From: Rutidosis leptorrhynchoides
Lineage: Eukaryota; Streptophyta; Magnoliopsida; Asterales; Asteraceae
DNA: 64,000 bases
Assembly (NCBI RefSeq): GCF_046630445.1
Contig: NC_092339.1
Coordinates: 82,193,501-82,257,500 of the forward strand
Reading direction: 5' to 3'
Of the stretch, positions 31,630 through 44,266 are shown piece by piece. Position 1 is the stretch's first letter. Every line of letters starts with the position of its first letter. The translations under genes and the position numbers were made by a program. A model generated the notes under the pieces. That model worked only from the letters and a program-made list of their open reading frames with translations. It was not told where the DNA came from and did no database searches.

Positions 31630-34620
31630 ACTTATAGCTAATGGATATGAACCAACAACAGAAGAAATTCAAATGTTAAAAGAAGAAGACAGATATCGAT
31701 ATAAATCATCGATAGAAGAACCTCCGAAATTAGAGTTAAAGCCACTTCCAAACCATTTAGAATACGCTTATTTACATGGTGAATCTGAATTACCTGTAAT
31801 AATATCGTCTTCTCTTACTGAAAATGAGAAATCACAACTCATTTCTGTGTTGAAAGCTCATAAACCAGCCATTGCATGGAAGATTCATGATATTAAAGGA
31901 ATAAGTCCTTCGTATTGCACACATAAAATCCTTATGGAAGAAGGTCATAAAACGTATGTGCAACGCCAACGAAGACTAAATCCTAATATGCAAGATGTAG
32001 TTAAGAAAGAGATTATTAAACTGCTTGATGCAGGTTTAATTTATCCAATCTCTGATAGTCCATGGGTAAGTCCAGTTCAATGCGTGCCTAAGAAGGGTGG
32101 CATGACTGTCATTACAAATGAGAAAAATAAGCTTATTCCTACTAGGACTGTAACAGGATGGCGTGTATGTATTGATTATAGAAAATTAAATGACGCCACC
32201 AGAAAAGATCACTTTCCCTTACCTTTCATTGATCAAATGTTGGAAAGATTAGCCGGAAACAGTTACTATTGTTTTCTTGATGGATTTTCCGGATATTTTT
32301 AAATTCCAATAGCACCCGAAGATCAAGAGAAAACCACATTCACGTGCCCTTATGGTACTTTTGCTTACAAACGCATGCCATTTGGACTTTGCAACGCCCC
32401 TGCAACCTTTCAAAGGTGCATGATGGCAATTTTTCACGACATGATAGAAGAATGCATGGAAGTTTTCATGGATGACTTTTCAGTCTTCGGTGATACATTT
32501 GAATCATGTCTAGTTAATCTGGAACGAATGCTTATTAGATGCGAACAATCAAATCTAGTTCTTAATTGGGAGAAATGCCATTTCATGGTTAAAGAAGGCA
32601 TCGTTCTTGGTCATAAAATTTCGAAGGAAGGAATTGAAGTGGATAGAGCTAAAGTAGATGTAATTGCTAAACTTCCACATCCCATCAATGTTAGAGGAGT
32701 TAGGAGTTTTCTAGGGCATGCCGGTTTTTACCGACATTTCATAAAAGATTTTTCTAAAATTGCCACTCCTATGAATAAACTCCTAGAAAAGGATGCTCCA
32801 TTCATCTTTTCAGATGAATGTATCAAATCTTTTAATATTCTTAAAGAGAAACTCACTAATGCGCCGATCATGATAACACCAAATTGGAATCTACCATTTG
32901 AACTAATGTGCGATGCAAGTGATTTTGCAATGGGAGCCGTTTTAGGACAAAGGATTAAAAAATGATTTCAACCTATATATTATGCTAGTAAGACGTTACA
33001 AGGAGCACAAACAAATTACATAACTACTGAAAAAGAACTCCTCGCTATTATCTTTGCTTTTGACAAATTTCGATCATATCTCGTTCTAGCTAAAACGGTG
33101 GTCTATACCGATCATTCTGCTCTTAGATACCTATTTTCGAAACAAGATGCCAAACCAAGATTAATCCGTTGGATCTTACTCTTACAAGAGTTCGATATTG
33201 AAATCCGAGATAAAAGAGGAGCAGAAAATCTCGCCGCTGATCATCTTTCTCGTCTTGAAAATCCCGAATTAGAAGTTCTAAATGAATCGGCCATACAAGA
33301 CAACTTTCCTGATGAATATCTATTGAAGATAGATTATAATGAAATTCCATGGTTTGCAGACTATGCAAACTACTTAGTATGTGGATTCCTTGAAAAAGGA
33401 TTATCATACCAAAAACGAAAGAAATTCTTCAGTGATATAAAACACTATTTCTGGGAAGATCCACATCTTTTTAAAAGTTGTCCAGATGGAATAATACGCC
33501 GATGTGTATTCGGAGATGAAGCTAGTAAAATTTTAAACCATTGTCACACAGGATCAACAGGAGGGCATTATGGGCCTCAACTAACAGCAAGAAAAGTTTA
33601 TGATGCTGGATTCTATTGGCCTACAATTTACAAAGACGCACAACTTCTTTGCAAATCCTGTGATGCTTGTCAAAGGGCCAGAAAAATAAGTCAACGTGAT
33701 GAAATGCCACAAAATATCATCCAAGTATGCGAAGTATTTGACATTTGGGGTATTGACTTTATGGGTCCATTTCCAAAATCTCATAATAATCTCTATATTC
33801 TCGTTGCCATTGATTATGTATCTAAATGGGCAGAAGCACAAGCTCTCTCAACTAATGATGCACGAGTTGTAGTCAACTTTTTAAAACGTCTTTTTGCAAG
33901 GTTTGGAACACCGAAAGCTTTAATAAGTGATCGGGGTACTCATTTCTGTAATAATCAACTTGAGAAAGTTCTTAAAAGATATGGAGTAACTCATAAAATC
34001 TCCACTGCTTATCATCCACAAACAAGTGGACAAGTTGAAAATACCAACCGAGCTTTAAAACGTATTCTAGAGAAAACCGCAGGATCAAATCCGAAGGAAT
34101 GGTCCATTAAATTGGAGGATGCACTCTGGGCTTTTAGAACAGCCTACAAAACTCCAATTGGAACCACACCTTTTAGACTTGTTTATGGAAAAGCATGTCA
34201 TCTTCCAGTAGAAATTGAACACAAAGCATTTTGGGCTTTGAAGACATGTAATCTTGATTTACATGAAGCTGGACGTCTACGGTTAAGTCAACTAAACGAA
34301 TTAGAAGAATTAAGACATGAAGCATACGAAAATTCGTTAATCTATAAAGAAAGAACGAAGAAATGGCATGATAAAAGAATCAGAAGTTCAAAAGAATTTA
34401 AAAAAGGAGACAGAGTTCTTCTTTTCAATTCACGATTCAATCTATTTCCTGGAAAATTGAAATCAAGATGGTCTGGACCATTCATAGTCAAAAGAGTTTT
34501 CCCATACGGAACGATAGAATTAATAAATTCAAATGGGATTGAATTTAAAGTTAATGGTCACAGAGTTAAACATTACATACATGGTCCGATGGAAGTTGAC
34601 AATGAAGTTAATCATAATTT
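31630..34620 (+). pseudogene. Athila pol: reverse transcriptase, RNase H, integrase
   Basis: Continues the gag/protease frame after the Tekay insertion. Reverse transcriptase at about 31980-32600, with MPFGLCNAPATFQRC and FMDDFSVFGD. RNase H at about 32880-33270 ([36 protein letters not shown]). Integrase at about 33540-34300 (CDACQRA zinc arm, [28 protein letters not shown]). The frame is kept throughout but is broken by TAA at 32300 (in the conserved GYFQIP position, consistent with CAA to TAA) and TGA at 32963. Without those stops and the Tekay this would be a complete Athila pol. Confidence 0.87.
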
Positions 34621-35605
34621 CACCACCCAAGAAAACCTTCAAAATGAAAACATAAATATGTTATCAACAACATATGAAAAATCAAAATTAGAATATAAGG
34701 AGGATTCAAATTTGAGTGATGAAGAAGAATTCTTATACAAACCTCCCATTCCAAGAAACGAAGAAAAATGTGAACAAGAAATTCAAATAGAAGTGAAAGA
34801 ACCAAGGAAAGAACACCCGAAAAAGGTTTATAAACCAACTCGACTTACTAAAGCAGGAGATCCGGGTGAATTTATCATTTCTTGCTTACTTAATGATGGT
34901 GCTGTATATAATGGACTCGCAGATTTAGGAGCAAGTGCAAATATTATGCCTCTTTCCTTATACAAAAGATTAGGCATGGGTAAATTAAAACCAACCAAAA
35001 TAGGTGTTCAATCATTTGACCAAACCATTAAACACCCGGTTGGAATAGCAAATAATTTACTTGTTAACGTGAGAAGTTTGACCTTTGTTGCAAACTTCAT
35101 AGTGATTAATATGGAGGAAAACCTTGATATTCCTCTAATTCTAGGTCGCCCATTTTTAGCAACCACCGAGGCATTCATTGATGTAAGAGAAGGTAGAATG
35201 ACACTAAGGAATGGTGATACATCGATCACCTTTGTGAACCGAAAGTTTAGATCTCCACAAACCAAAACTGTTAGACCAATAAAAACGCATAAGTGTGGGG
35301 AAGATGAAGAAACACTTAATGATGATCCAATCACAAAGAATGCCGTTGATGATACGAAATTAGATGAACCCATTTTTAACAGTTCAACGAAGAAACTTTA
35401 TAAACGGATTCACGATGCTAAGATTAAAGGAAACTTTAAGTTATATAACCGATTAATATCCAATTTATCGTCAAAAGAAAAGGCAATGTTAGTTGAATTT
35501 GTGAAAGTTACGGAGGAAATTAACAAATGGATTGAAGTAAAAGTCAAAGATATACAAGTTGTTGATGATTCAATTGAAAATAATGTTAATCACAATTTCA
35601 ACTAA
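34621..35605 (+). CDS. Second aspartic-protease-like domain C-terminal to integrase (PR2)
   Basis: The open frame beginning in the integrase region (33098) continues about 330 residues past the integrase. After an acidic and basic linker it holds a second retropepsin-like domain: [15 protein letters not shown] (Asp codon at 34922), then [19 protein letters not shown] (near 35131). This parallels PR1 closely in order and motifs but is clearly diverged in sequence. A Lys-rich tail follows to the TAA ending at 35605. Known Athila elements carry protease between gag and RT; a second copy after integrase is not part of the usual plan. It may be a duplicated protease, a recruited binding domain or a relic. 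The minus-strand Athila at the right end has no equivalent after its integrase. Confidence 0.75.
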
Positions 35606-35757
35606 GTATAGGGGGTTTATGTATTTCTGTTAGAGTTAGATTTTCTGTTTTTGTGTAGTTCTCGAAAATGGAACTCGAATGGTCTTTCCCTAGCAGACCC
35701 TAAAGAACTAGTCTTCTCCCCCCATTCTGAATTTTTATTTTTTTAGGTTTTTACGAA

Positions 35758-36175
35758 ATGAAGACTGCCTGTGAACTAAACCATGGTCTAATGCTACACG
35801 CTTTGATCACTAAACGTAATAATGACACACTTCTGAGTGAAATAGTATCAGTAATCAGAGAAAGATTGGACGGAGTAAGAAAAGAATCCAGATGCGAAGA
35901 TAATAAGTTACAATTTGGTAAAGGAAAATCAAAAATCCGCAGCGAAAAGAAGAGCACGACACCTAGAAAGATGTCACAAATGCGGAAAATGGTCACATGG
36001 AGGTAAATGTTCAAATAATCAAACCTATTCAAATACCGAATTTGTTACTTTATGCAGAGACGGACCGTTCATATGTTTAGAAGAAAAAACACTGAATGCT
36101 CGAGGTTACGCCTATGTAGCCATGGAAAACCAATTAAACCGACTATCTTATGAATGGGATAGATCATATAACTAA
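35758..36175 (+). pseudogene. Small accessory ORF with CCHC-like knuckle, two overlapping frames
   Basis: An 82-codon ORF (35758-36006) overlaps an 86-codon ORF (35915-36175) in the next frame. The second carries CHKCGKWSHGGKC, a C-x2-C-x4-H-x3-C zinc-knuckle-like motif, and an acidic/aromatic tail (LSYEWDRSYN). The two halves look like one protein split by a frameshift near 35915, but a spliced or recoded product is possible. A donor-like cacag|gtaagt follows at about 36190. I do not recognise the family. Confidence 0.45.
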
Positions 36176-38038
36176 GAATACTATATCACAGGTAAGTCTG
36201 TACAGTTTTTATTTTTATTTTTATTTTTAACCTTTTGATAATAAACGCTAATTTGTTCGCTATAAAGTATTAAATTGGTATTGAATAAAATTAGGTTTGG
36301 CGACCGAAATTATTGATATCATACAACAATTTATTACATCACTGCGAAATTTAACGTTTATTCTTAAGGTATAAATATCTTTAATCAATCAACTCAAAAT
36401 ATTTCAAAAATTCGTCATGAGTTAAATTAGGTCTTGGAACCGAAGTTACTTTACCGAAAAGAGGGGCGCATATTTTTGATAATATTTGATTGATTAAAGT
36501 GGGATAAAAAGCTAAAAAGATTTTTAATTTTATTTTTACCATGTTTTTAAAATTAATATATAAATCTTAAATTAATATTGTAAACTTTGTAAAATCAATA
36601 TATTTAAAATTGTAAATATTTCAAAAATTAATATAAGTTTGGTGTGAATTTATAATATGAATTTTTAAATTAAGTTTGGTGTGAATTTTTAATTTTTAAA
36701 ATATGAATTTTATTTTTATGCATTTTAAATTGTAAGTTTGGTGTGAATTTTTAATATTAATTTTGAATTTTATATTTAAGTTGTGTGAATTTAAAAATAA
36801 AAATTTACTTTATTTCGTTAAGTTAAAAATATGATTTTTAAAATTCGTCGTAAGTTGAAGACTAGGTCTTTGAACCGAAATTGCTTTACCCGAGGGAGGG
36901 ACGAGAACTTTTATTATCATTATTTTTAATCTTATTGAATTAAAGTATCCCAAAAACATTAAAAAAACCAAAAATCTTAGCTTTTAAAACAATCGCTACA
37001 AAAAGACAAATTTTAAAATTTTGTCGAAGGACGGACTAGGACATCGATCCGAAACGACCTCGTCCAAAAACAAAGGGAAACAAAATTTTAAAATTAATTA
37101 CTTAATTGTTTCATAAGTTAAGATTTTATAAAAAAAAAAAAAAAAAAAAATTACAAACCCCGCGACTCGCGGAGTTTGAAGGGTAAAAACCCCGCGACTC
37201 GCGGAGGGACCGAATTACAGAAAAAAATAAAGGAGCTGGAACAGCTCAGTCCACACAACACCCACAAAAATACTGCGAAAATAACCCGAAAAAACCCGAG
37301 AAAACACTCTCAAATTCGCAATTTTTGACCGTTAATCATCAAATCTTTTACTAAAATCATGTTAAGAAGGATGCTATCAAGGAATTACTCAAGAAAAACG
37401 GTAAATTTCTACACCTAAACACCATTTAATCCGAAAATTGGTGTTCTTGAGCAATTTTATACCCAATTTAATTTTGATGCTTTTTAGTGTAATTATGCTT
37501 AAATTGTTTATGTATTATGCTTGTATAACCTAGATTGATGCTATTTAACATGATTAGAAGCCTTAAACTTCAAATTTTGAGTAATCTAGGGTTTGTGTTC
37601 TTGAGCAAATTTGGGGTTTTTTTGATATAAACAGGTTATGGCCGATTTTTGTCATGAATTGTTGCTAAATTAAGAAGTGTAACATGTTTAGGTAGTTAAA
37701 TGATCCAAACTTTGAGCCTAAGCATGATTTTGAGAATTAAAGTGGACTTTTTCAAGTCTAAAATTCATGAACTTGATATTTTGATAGATAATGCCATTTG
37801 AAACTTGTTTAATTGCTATTAATGATTATTTTGACATGTTATTTGAGTTGAATGCTTATGAACTTGGCAAACATTTTCGTATATGCTTATTTGAAAAAGT
37901 GTAGATTTGATAAAAATGTGAAAATGAGCTTATGTTTGATATAAATTGAACATGTCATTGTAATTATTTTGATTGATGATTTTGCTGACACTAATGCATA
38001 TTTGGATGCACAAAAATTGTGTTTGATGTGTTTTGCAG
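36176..38038 (+). other. Athila interior non-coding segment with CpG palindromes and splice-like sites
   Basis: AT-rich. It contains dispersed copies of a motif like actaggtctttgaaccgaaatt (near 36300, 36430, 36860), an A-run, and two copies of cccgcgactcgcgg (37159-37208). A donor-like gtaagt lies near 36191 and an acceptor-like ttttgcag at 38031-38038 directly precedes ORF-1, so this may be an intron used to express ORF-1. Confidence 0.5.
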
Positions 38039-38104
38039 ACTGAAAGGGGTGAATCTTCATCCCAAGCTCGCAATGCTCCTGCTGAGAATGCGGAACAATA
38101 GGAG

Positions 38105-39385
38105 GTGGATAACTACTACAAACAAGATATACCTCATCCAGTCATGACATTTTCTGATATGCACTTGGAAGATTTGCACCCGAACCTGAGATTTGACAGA
38201 CTTTGGATAGATTATCCAAAATACCAAAGGGGTTTGCGTACTCTTCATTCTAAAGCTGTTGAGGTACCTAGGGTCATAGAATGGGGACCATTAGAAGCTG
38301 TAGAATTGGCCGGGCCAATTAGGGAATTACTTGCACAGAGGTATGGTAATTCTACTTTTAACGACTGGGTACGTTTATTCACCATGCGTAGACCTGTATA
38401 TAAAGTATGGTGTGAAGAATTGTTGTGTAGTATAGAAATAAATGATCGGGTAGCTAGTATTACCGATCGATCTTTTATTAGATTTTTGTTAGGAGGTTCG
38501 ATGCGCCACATGTATTTACTAGACATGGCTCAGGCTTTACGTATATATACGCCTGAGGAGTTAGCATCTGCCGATTGTAGAGGGTTGATACTAAATGGTA
38601 GAAAGATAGACGAAAATTTTGATACGCATGGTGTATGGAGTCAAATGACTAGCCATCACCGATTTAAAGGGGGAAATTACTCTTATTTGGATATAGATAG
38701 AGCAGAGTTAAGAGTAATTCATAGGTTTTTAGCTAATTCGATTACACAAAGAGGTAAGAATAAGGAAAAGGTAAATGAACAGGATTTGTTTTACCATATG
38801 TGTATTCGAGACCCACAAAGCGCTGTAAGTATACCTTATTGTGTGGGTTATTATTTATCAGCTATGGTTAGGGGGATGAGACCGCATAGCATAATAGGAG
38901 GTGGTATATTTATTACTTTGATTGCTGAATATCTCGGTGTGGATATAAGTCGGGGGGGATTACTAATCGAAGATCCAGAACCCCGGGATACAATAGGTTT
39001 AAATGTATACCATGGTGCGAAAGTTTTGAAGAGGCGAAATAACACCGCAGTACGATATAATGGTAGACATCCACAGGTTGAGAGAAACCAACAGCAAGGT
39101 AATGTAGGAGGGGGAAATGAAATGGCAGAAATGCAAAGGTTTATAGCTTCACAAGAGTATGAAAATGCTAGACATAGAGCATTTGAAGATTGGCAAGTTC
39201 ACCAAAACCAAATCATAGCTTATTGCCAACATATAGGTAGAAACTATATTCCTACTCCATCGCCCATATTCCCTCCCTGGTCTATAGAGATCCAACCACC
39301 GTATCCTACGTATAACCCAGCCGAAGCATTTTATAGCACCTATGGTTATGCATGGAACCCCTACTGGTATCAGTATCATCCCTAA
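38105..39385 (+). CDS. ATHILA ORF-1 family protein, copy 1 (env position)
   Basis: About 426 codons open to TAA at 39383-39385. The frame extends upstream to the acceptor-like AG at 38038 but is broken by TAG at 38099-38101 (CAG in copy 2); the first in-frame ATG is at 38144. The sequence matches the ATHILA ORF-1 type (Arabidopsis Athila ORF-1, Pfam PF03078 from memory): PRVIEWGPLEAVELAGPIRELLAQRYGN, FLLGGSMRHMYLL, YCVGYYLSAMVRGMRPHS. It occupies the place of the env-like gene between pol and the 3' LTR. I see no signal peptide or clear transmembrane segment, so an envelope role is not supported. The C-terminus is rich in Pro, Tyr and Trp. Function unknown. Confidence 0.8.
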   Translation: MDNYYKQDIPHPVMTFSDMHLEDLHPNLRFDRLWIDYPKYQRGLRTLHSKAVEVPRVIEWGPLEAVELAGPIRELLAQRYGNSTFNDWVRLFTMRRPVYKVWCEELLCSIEINDRVASITDRSFIRFLLGGSMRHMYLLDMAQALRIYTPEELASADCRGLILNGRKIDENFDTHGVWSQMTSHHRFKGGNYSYLDIDRAELRVIHRFLANSITQRGKNKEKVNEQDLFYHMCIRDPQSAVSIPYCVGYYLSAMVRGMRPHSIIGGGIFITLIAEYLGVDISRGGLLIEDPEPRDTIGLNVYHGAKVLKRRNNTAVRYNGRHPQVERNQQQGNVGGGNEMAEMQRFIASQEYENARHRAFEDWQVHQNQIIAYCQHIGRNYIPTPSPIFPPWSIEIQPPYPTYNPAEAFYSTYGYAWNPYWYQYHP

Positions 39386-41456
39386 TCTACTTAGTTTTAT
39401 TTATTTTATAATTTGTAATGTTGATACATTTAATACTTATGTTGGATTTGTAATAGTTTTATTATTTTCTAAATTTTATTATTAGATTTTAATAATTTTT
39501 GAATGTGGGGTAATATACCAAACTTCAAAAATATGTATATATGTTTGCAGTTTATCTTATGTACACAACAGGTAAAACAACGCATTTTCAAAGACTGCAT
39601 TAAGTTCAGCAAAAGCAACTAATTTTGACGACAAGATGCAAAATATATGTGAAATAACAACAAGACGGAATGAACAAATGATATGCACCATTTATCATTC
39701 AGCAAGCAAACACAAATATGTTTGGAAACTTTGGTAAAATTTAATCATTTTCACACAAATCACCCTCAATAATTTAAATTGTTACTGATTTTTTGCAAAT
39801 GAGGACATTGCAAGATCTTAAGTGTGGGAAGGGGATAAATTCTTTCGAATTTTAAAATTTTTACTTTATACAATTGGTTACCATTAGAAATACTAGTAAA
39901 GTAGTAGTTGTATTAGAATCTAGTGCTCTCTGATAATAAAGAACAGCCCTAGTCTTATATACTGACTACCCAATTCTAGTAAAATTTTTCAAAATTTTCA
40001 ATTAAATGAACTCAAAATCATGTTTATACATATTTATGAACGATAAAACTAGGTGTTAACACCGAAATTATTGTTACCTCGGAAAGGACATAAATTGAGA
40101 AACAAATCAAAATGTTAGAATTCATTTAAGAATGGAATAGAGGAGAACAAAAAGGAAAAATAAAAGCCAAGTGTGGGAAAATTCTCCAAGTTATTCAAAA
40201 CATATATCACATATTTTTGTACAAATAACTGAAAATACTTTTGCTTTGGACTAAACTAAAAAGTTTTACCTGATTTACTGTAAGAAAGGTGGATCTACAC
40301 GATGAATCAATTCCATCACTAAAAGGAAGTAAAGTCTTCTGAAAAAGACACGCGCTTCTTGATTTAGGTCATGAAGTTGTCGTCCAGACCAGCTGTAGGT
40401 TGACGAAAAATCTAGAAAAGTCATCACTAAAATCAGCAGGAAATCCACAGACCTCAGCATTAAACAGGGTCGCCAAGTGGTCAGATTTATCCTAACCATG
40501 AGAAGGATTTATCTCGTACAATGGGGAGGCACCGTGCAAATTAGCTTGATAAGACTAATGAATCAGATCCCCAGAAAGGGTAATCTCCTTAAAGATTAAA
40601 AATCAGCTTTTAAGACTGATATTACTCAATCCTTGAGATTGACCTTAAAGATTGAGAATTACTAACTCATGGAATTCAATGATATCTAAACTCGAGCTTG
40701 AACGAGAAAATATTTTGATCAAAATTATAAACCGATTTGTTTTCTAAAAACCCATTTTCAATGCGTTCATTACCATTGAACGTAAAATCCTAGGAATTCA
40801 CCTGAAATTCATTAGGTCACCTGAACTAAATCGGGTGTCAACCGTAAGAACGGTGGTTGCATAGTGGTCAAAGACAGGACCTTGTGCCAAACCTACAAAT
40901 TATAAGGGTGAGCTTTACTATTGCTCCTACCAAGGATAGTAATTGCGTCCGACACGTTATAGACCATAATTAAAAGCATGTCAGGGGACATTGCCTTAAC
41001 AGTTGCTTGTTCAACGCTTTCCTTTACAACCGGATGGTAGTTTATCAAAATGTAATATACGGAGCAAGTAAACTGGACGTGTTGCTTTCCTAATACAAGG
41101 TTAGCAAGTGGGTGACACAAAACCGCAAGTTTTCAGCTAAAATTTTCAAATCTGAAACCCACCAAACCCACAAAAATATTTTGCAAACACCGGTGAAGGG
41201 TTATTCAGGAAAACTTATCTAGGGTAAAAGCTAGATTGAATTTTCAAAGATCAAATGTTTTCATAAAGATCCAATTTCCTTAATGGATCTAAATTTTTAT
41301 ATAGTCATGTGGGACTGTAAACCACAACGTTACTACCATTGTTTATACCGCCGTAAGGAAATCACTGATGTACAAAGTGTGAAGAATAAAGAAGTGATTC
41401 TAGTATTTCAAGACTATATTGCTTGAGGACAAGCAACGCTCAAGTGTGGGAATATC
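39386..41456 (+). other. Athila 3' non-coding region
   Basis: No gene. Includes gtttgcag/caacag|gtaaaa splice-like sites near 39550-39575 that are repeated in unit 2 and partly in the minus-strand Athila, and ends with attgcttgaggacaagcaac and a short purine-rich aagtgtgggaata before LTR2. Confidence 0.6.
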
Positions 41457-43444
41457 TGATAATGCTAAAAACGAACATATATTTCATAGCATTATTCCTC
41501 AAAAAAGACAAGCTTTTAGTTGCAATTGTTCTATTTACAAGTGATATTCGTTTAAATAATAAAAGGTGAAGACAAAAGACAGATTCGATGAATTGAAGAC
41601 GCAAAGGTCCAAAAAGCTCAAAAGTACAAAGTACAATCAAAGAGGTTCCAAATATTGATGAGAAACGTCTCGAAATTACAAGAGTACAAGATTCAAAAAC
41701 GCAAAGTACAAAATATAAAATTGTACGCAAGGACGTTCAAAAATCCGGAACCGGGACATGAGTCAACTCTCAACGCTCGACGCAATGGACTAAAAATTAC
41801 GAGTCAACTATGCATATAAATATAATATAATATATAATTAATTCTTAAAATTAATATATATATTATAATATATTTATAAATCGTCGGCAAGAAAGAAGCC
41901 AAAGGAGGGTGAGCTGTATTTTCAAACTCCGCGACTCGCGGAGTTTGAAGGCAAAAATTGCCGCGAGTCGCGGAGTACCCCTGAACTCAATTCCCTATAA
42001 AGCCAAACGAATTCTGATCATTTTTATCATCAAAATTCAATCTCTCTCTATATATGTATACGTAAATATATTTATTTTTATATTTTAATTTTAATTTTAA
42101 TTATAATTCTAATAATAAGGGTATGTTAGCGAATGTTGTAAGGGTGTAAGTCAAAATTCTGTCCGTGTAACGCTACGCTATTTTTAATCATTGTAAGTTA
42201 TGTTCAACCTTTTTACATTAATGTCTCGTAGCTAAGTTATTATTATGCTTATTTAATCCGAAGTAATCATGATGTTGGGCTAATTACTAAAATTGGGTAA
42301 TTGGGCTTTGTACCATAATTGGAGTTTGGATAAAAGAACGACACTTGTGGAAATTAGACTATGGGCTATTAATGAGTTTTATATTAACTAAACAATACCT
42401 TGTTAATTTAATATACAAACTTATAATTCGACGTATTTATATATAACCACATATGCTTGACTGGGTACGGTGGGCGGGATATCTATAAATACCAATAATT
42501 ATTCATTTTACCGGACACGGAACTGGATTAATAGTTAATAGACTTGTTGAAACAGGGGTGAATTACATTCAAGGGTAATTGGTGTAATTGTTAACAAAGT
42601 AGTAAAACCTTGGTTTACACGCAGTCGATAACCTGGTGTATTCATTAAACAAAGTATTAAAACCTTGTTACAATTCGAATCCCCAATTAGTTGAAATATT
42701 TGACTTCGGGAATAAGAATAATTTGACGAAGGCTTTCGCTCTTTATATTTATGACTGATGGACTATTATGGACAAATCCGTATGGACATATTAAATAATC
42801 CAGGACAAAGAACAATTAACCCATGGGCATAAAACTAAAATCAACACGTCAAACATCATGATTACGGAAGTTTAAATAAGCATAATTCTTTTATTTCATA
42901 TTTAATTTCCTTTATTTTATATTTAATTGCACTTCTAATTATCGCATTTTTATTTATTGTTATTGTATTTAATTGCACTTTTAATTATCGTACTTTTTAA
43001 TTATCGCAAGTTTATTTTATCGCACTTTTATTATTCGCAATTTCATTATCGTTATTTACTTTACGCTTTAAATTAAGTCTTTTTAATATTTTACATTTGG
43101 TTTTAACTGCGACTAAAGTTTTAAAACCGACAAACCGGTCATTAAACGGTAAAAACCCCCCTTTATAATAATAATATTACTTATATATATATATATTTGT
43201 ATTTTTATAAAAGTAAACTAATATAGCGTTAAGCTTTGTTTAAAGATTTTCCCTGTGGAACGAACCGGACTTACTAAAAACTACACTACTGTACGATTAG
43301 GTACACTACCTATAAGTGTTGTAGCAAGGTTTAAGTATATCCATTCTATAAATAAATAAATATCTTGTGTAAAATTGTATCGTATTTAATAGTATTTCCT
43401 TGTAAAATTTAAAAGCTATTTTATATACACCTCGCATAACATCA
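41457..43444 (+). repeat. Athila LTR 2 (shared, central)
   Basis: 1,988 bp. Preceded by interior 3' sequence and followed by a primer-binding site (43454-43471), so it serves as 3' LTR of unit 1 and 5' LTR of unit 2. Closer to LTR3 than to LTR1 along its whole length. Confidence 0.88.
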
Positions 43445-44266
43445 AGTTATTTTTGGCGCCGCTGCCAGGGAAAGTTTAGTTTAAAAGCCGGAAGCGAAAC
43501 GCTAATAATTATAAAAAAAATTGTAAAACGGTAAATCATCAAATTCGCAATTTTTGACCGTTAATCATCAAATCTTTTACTAAAATCATGTTAAGAAGGA
43601 TGCTATCAAGGAATTACTCAAGAAAAACGGTAAATTTCTACACCTAAACACCATTTAATCCGAAAATTGGTGTTCTTGAGCAATTTTATACCCAATTTGA
43701 TTTTGATGCTTTTTAGTGTAATTATGCTTAAATTGTTTATGTATTATGCTTGTATAACCTAGATTGATGCTATTTAATATGATTAGAAGTCTTAAATTTC
43801 ATATTTTGAGTAATCTAGGGTTTGTGTTCTTGAGCAAATTTGGGGCTTTTTGATATAAACAGGTTATGGCCGATTTTTGTCATGAATTGTTGCTAAATTA
43901 AGAAGTGTAACATGTTTAGGTAGTTAAATGATCCAAACTTTGAGCCTAAGCATGATTTTGAGAATTAAAGTGGACTTTTTCAAGTCTAAAATTCATGAAC
44001 TTGATATTTTGATAGATAATGCCATTTGAAACTTGTTTAATTGCTAGTAATGATTATTTTGACATGTTATTTGAGTTGAATGCATATGAACTTGGCAAAC
44101 ATTTTCGTATATGCTTATTTGAAAAAGTGTAGATTTGATAAAAATGTGAAAATGAGCTTATGTTTGATATAAATTGAACATGTCATTGTAATTATTTTAA
44201 TTGATGATTTTGCTGACACTAATGCATATTTGGATGCACAAAAATTTTGTTTGATGTGTTTTGCAG
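43445..44266 (+). other. Unit 2 deletion junction and truncated leader
   Basis: After the primer site only about 50 bp match the unit 1 leader (18487-18530). Then about 20 bp that match neither side, then sequence equal to unit 1 from about 37313 onward. Gag, pol, PR2 and the small ORF are therefore missing. The acceptor-like ttttgcag is kept (44259-44266). Confidence 0.75.

Noticed and set aside
37400-38038. A defined first exon at about 37360-37400 for ORF-1 (short ATG frame before a gtaaat site)
   Set aside because: Joining it to the acceptor at 38038 gives the wrong reading phase and an immediate stop, so I do not propose it.
38105-39385. ATHILA ORF-1 as a true envelope protein
   Set aside because: No signal peptide or clear transmembrane segment is visible; only its position matches env.
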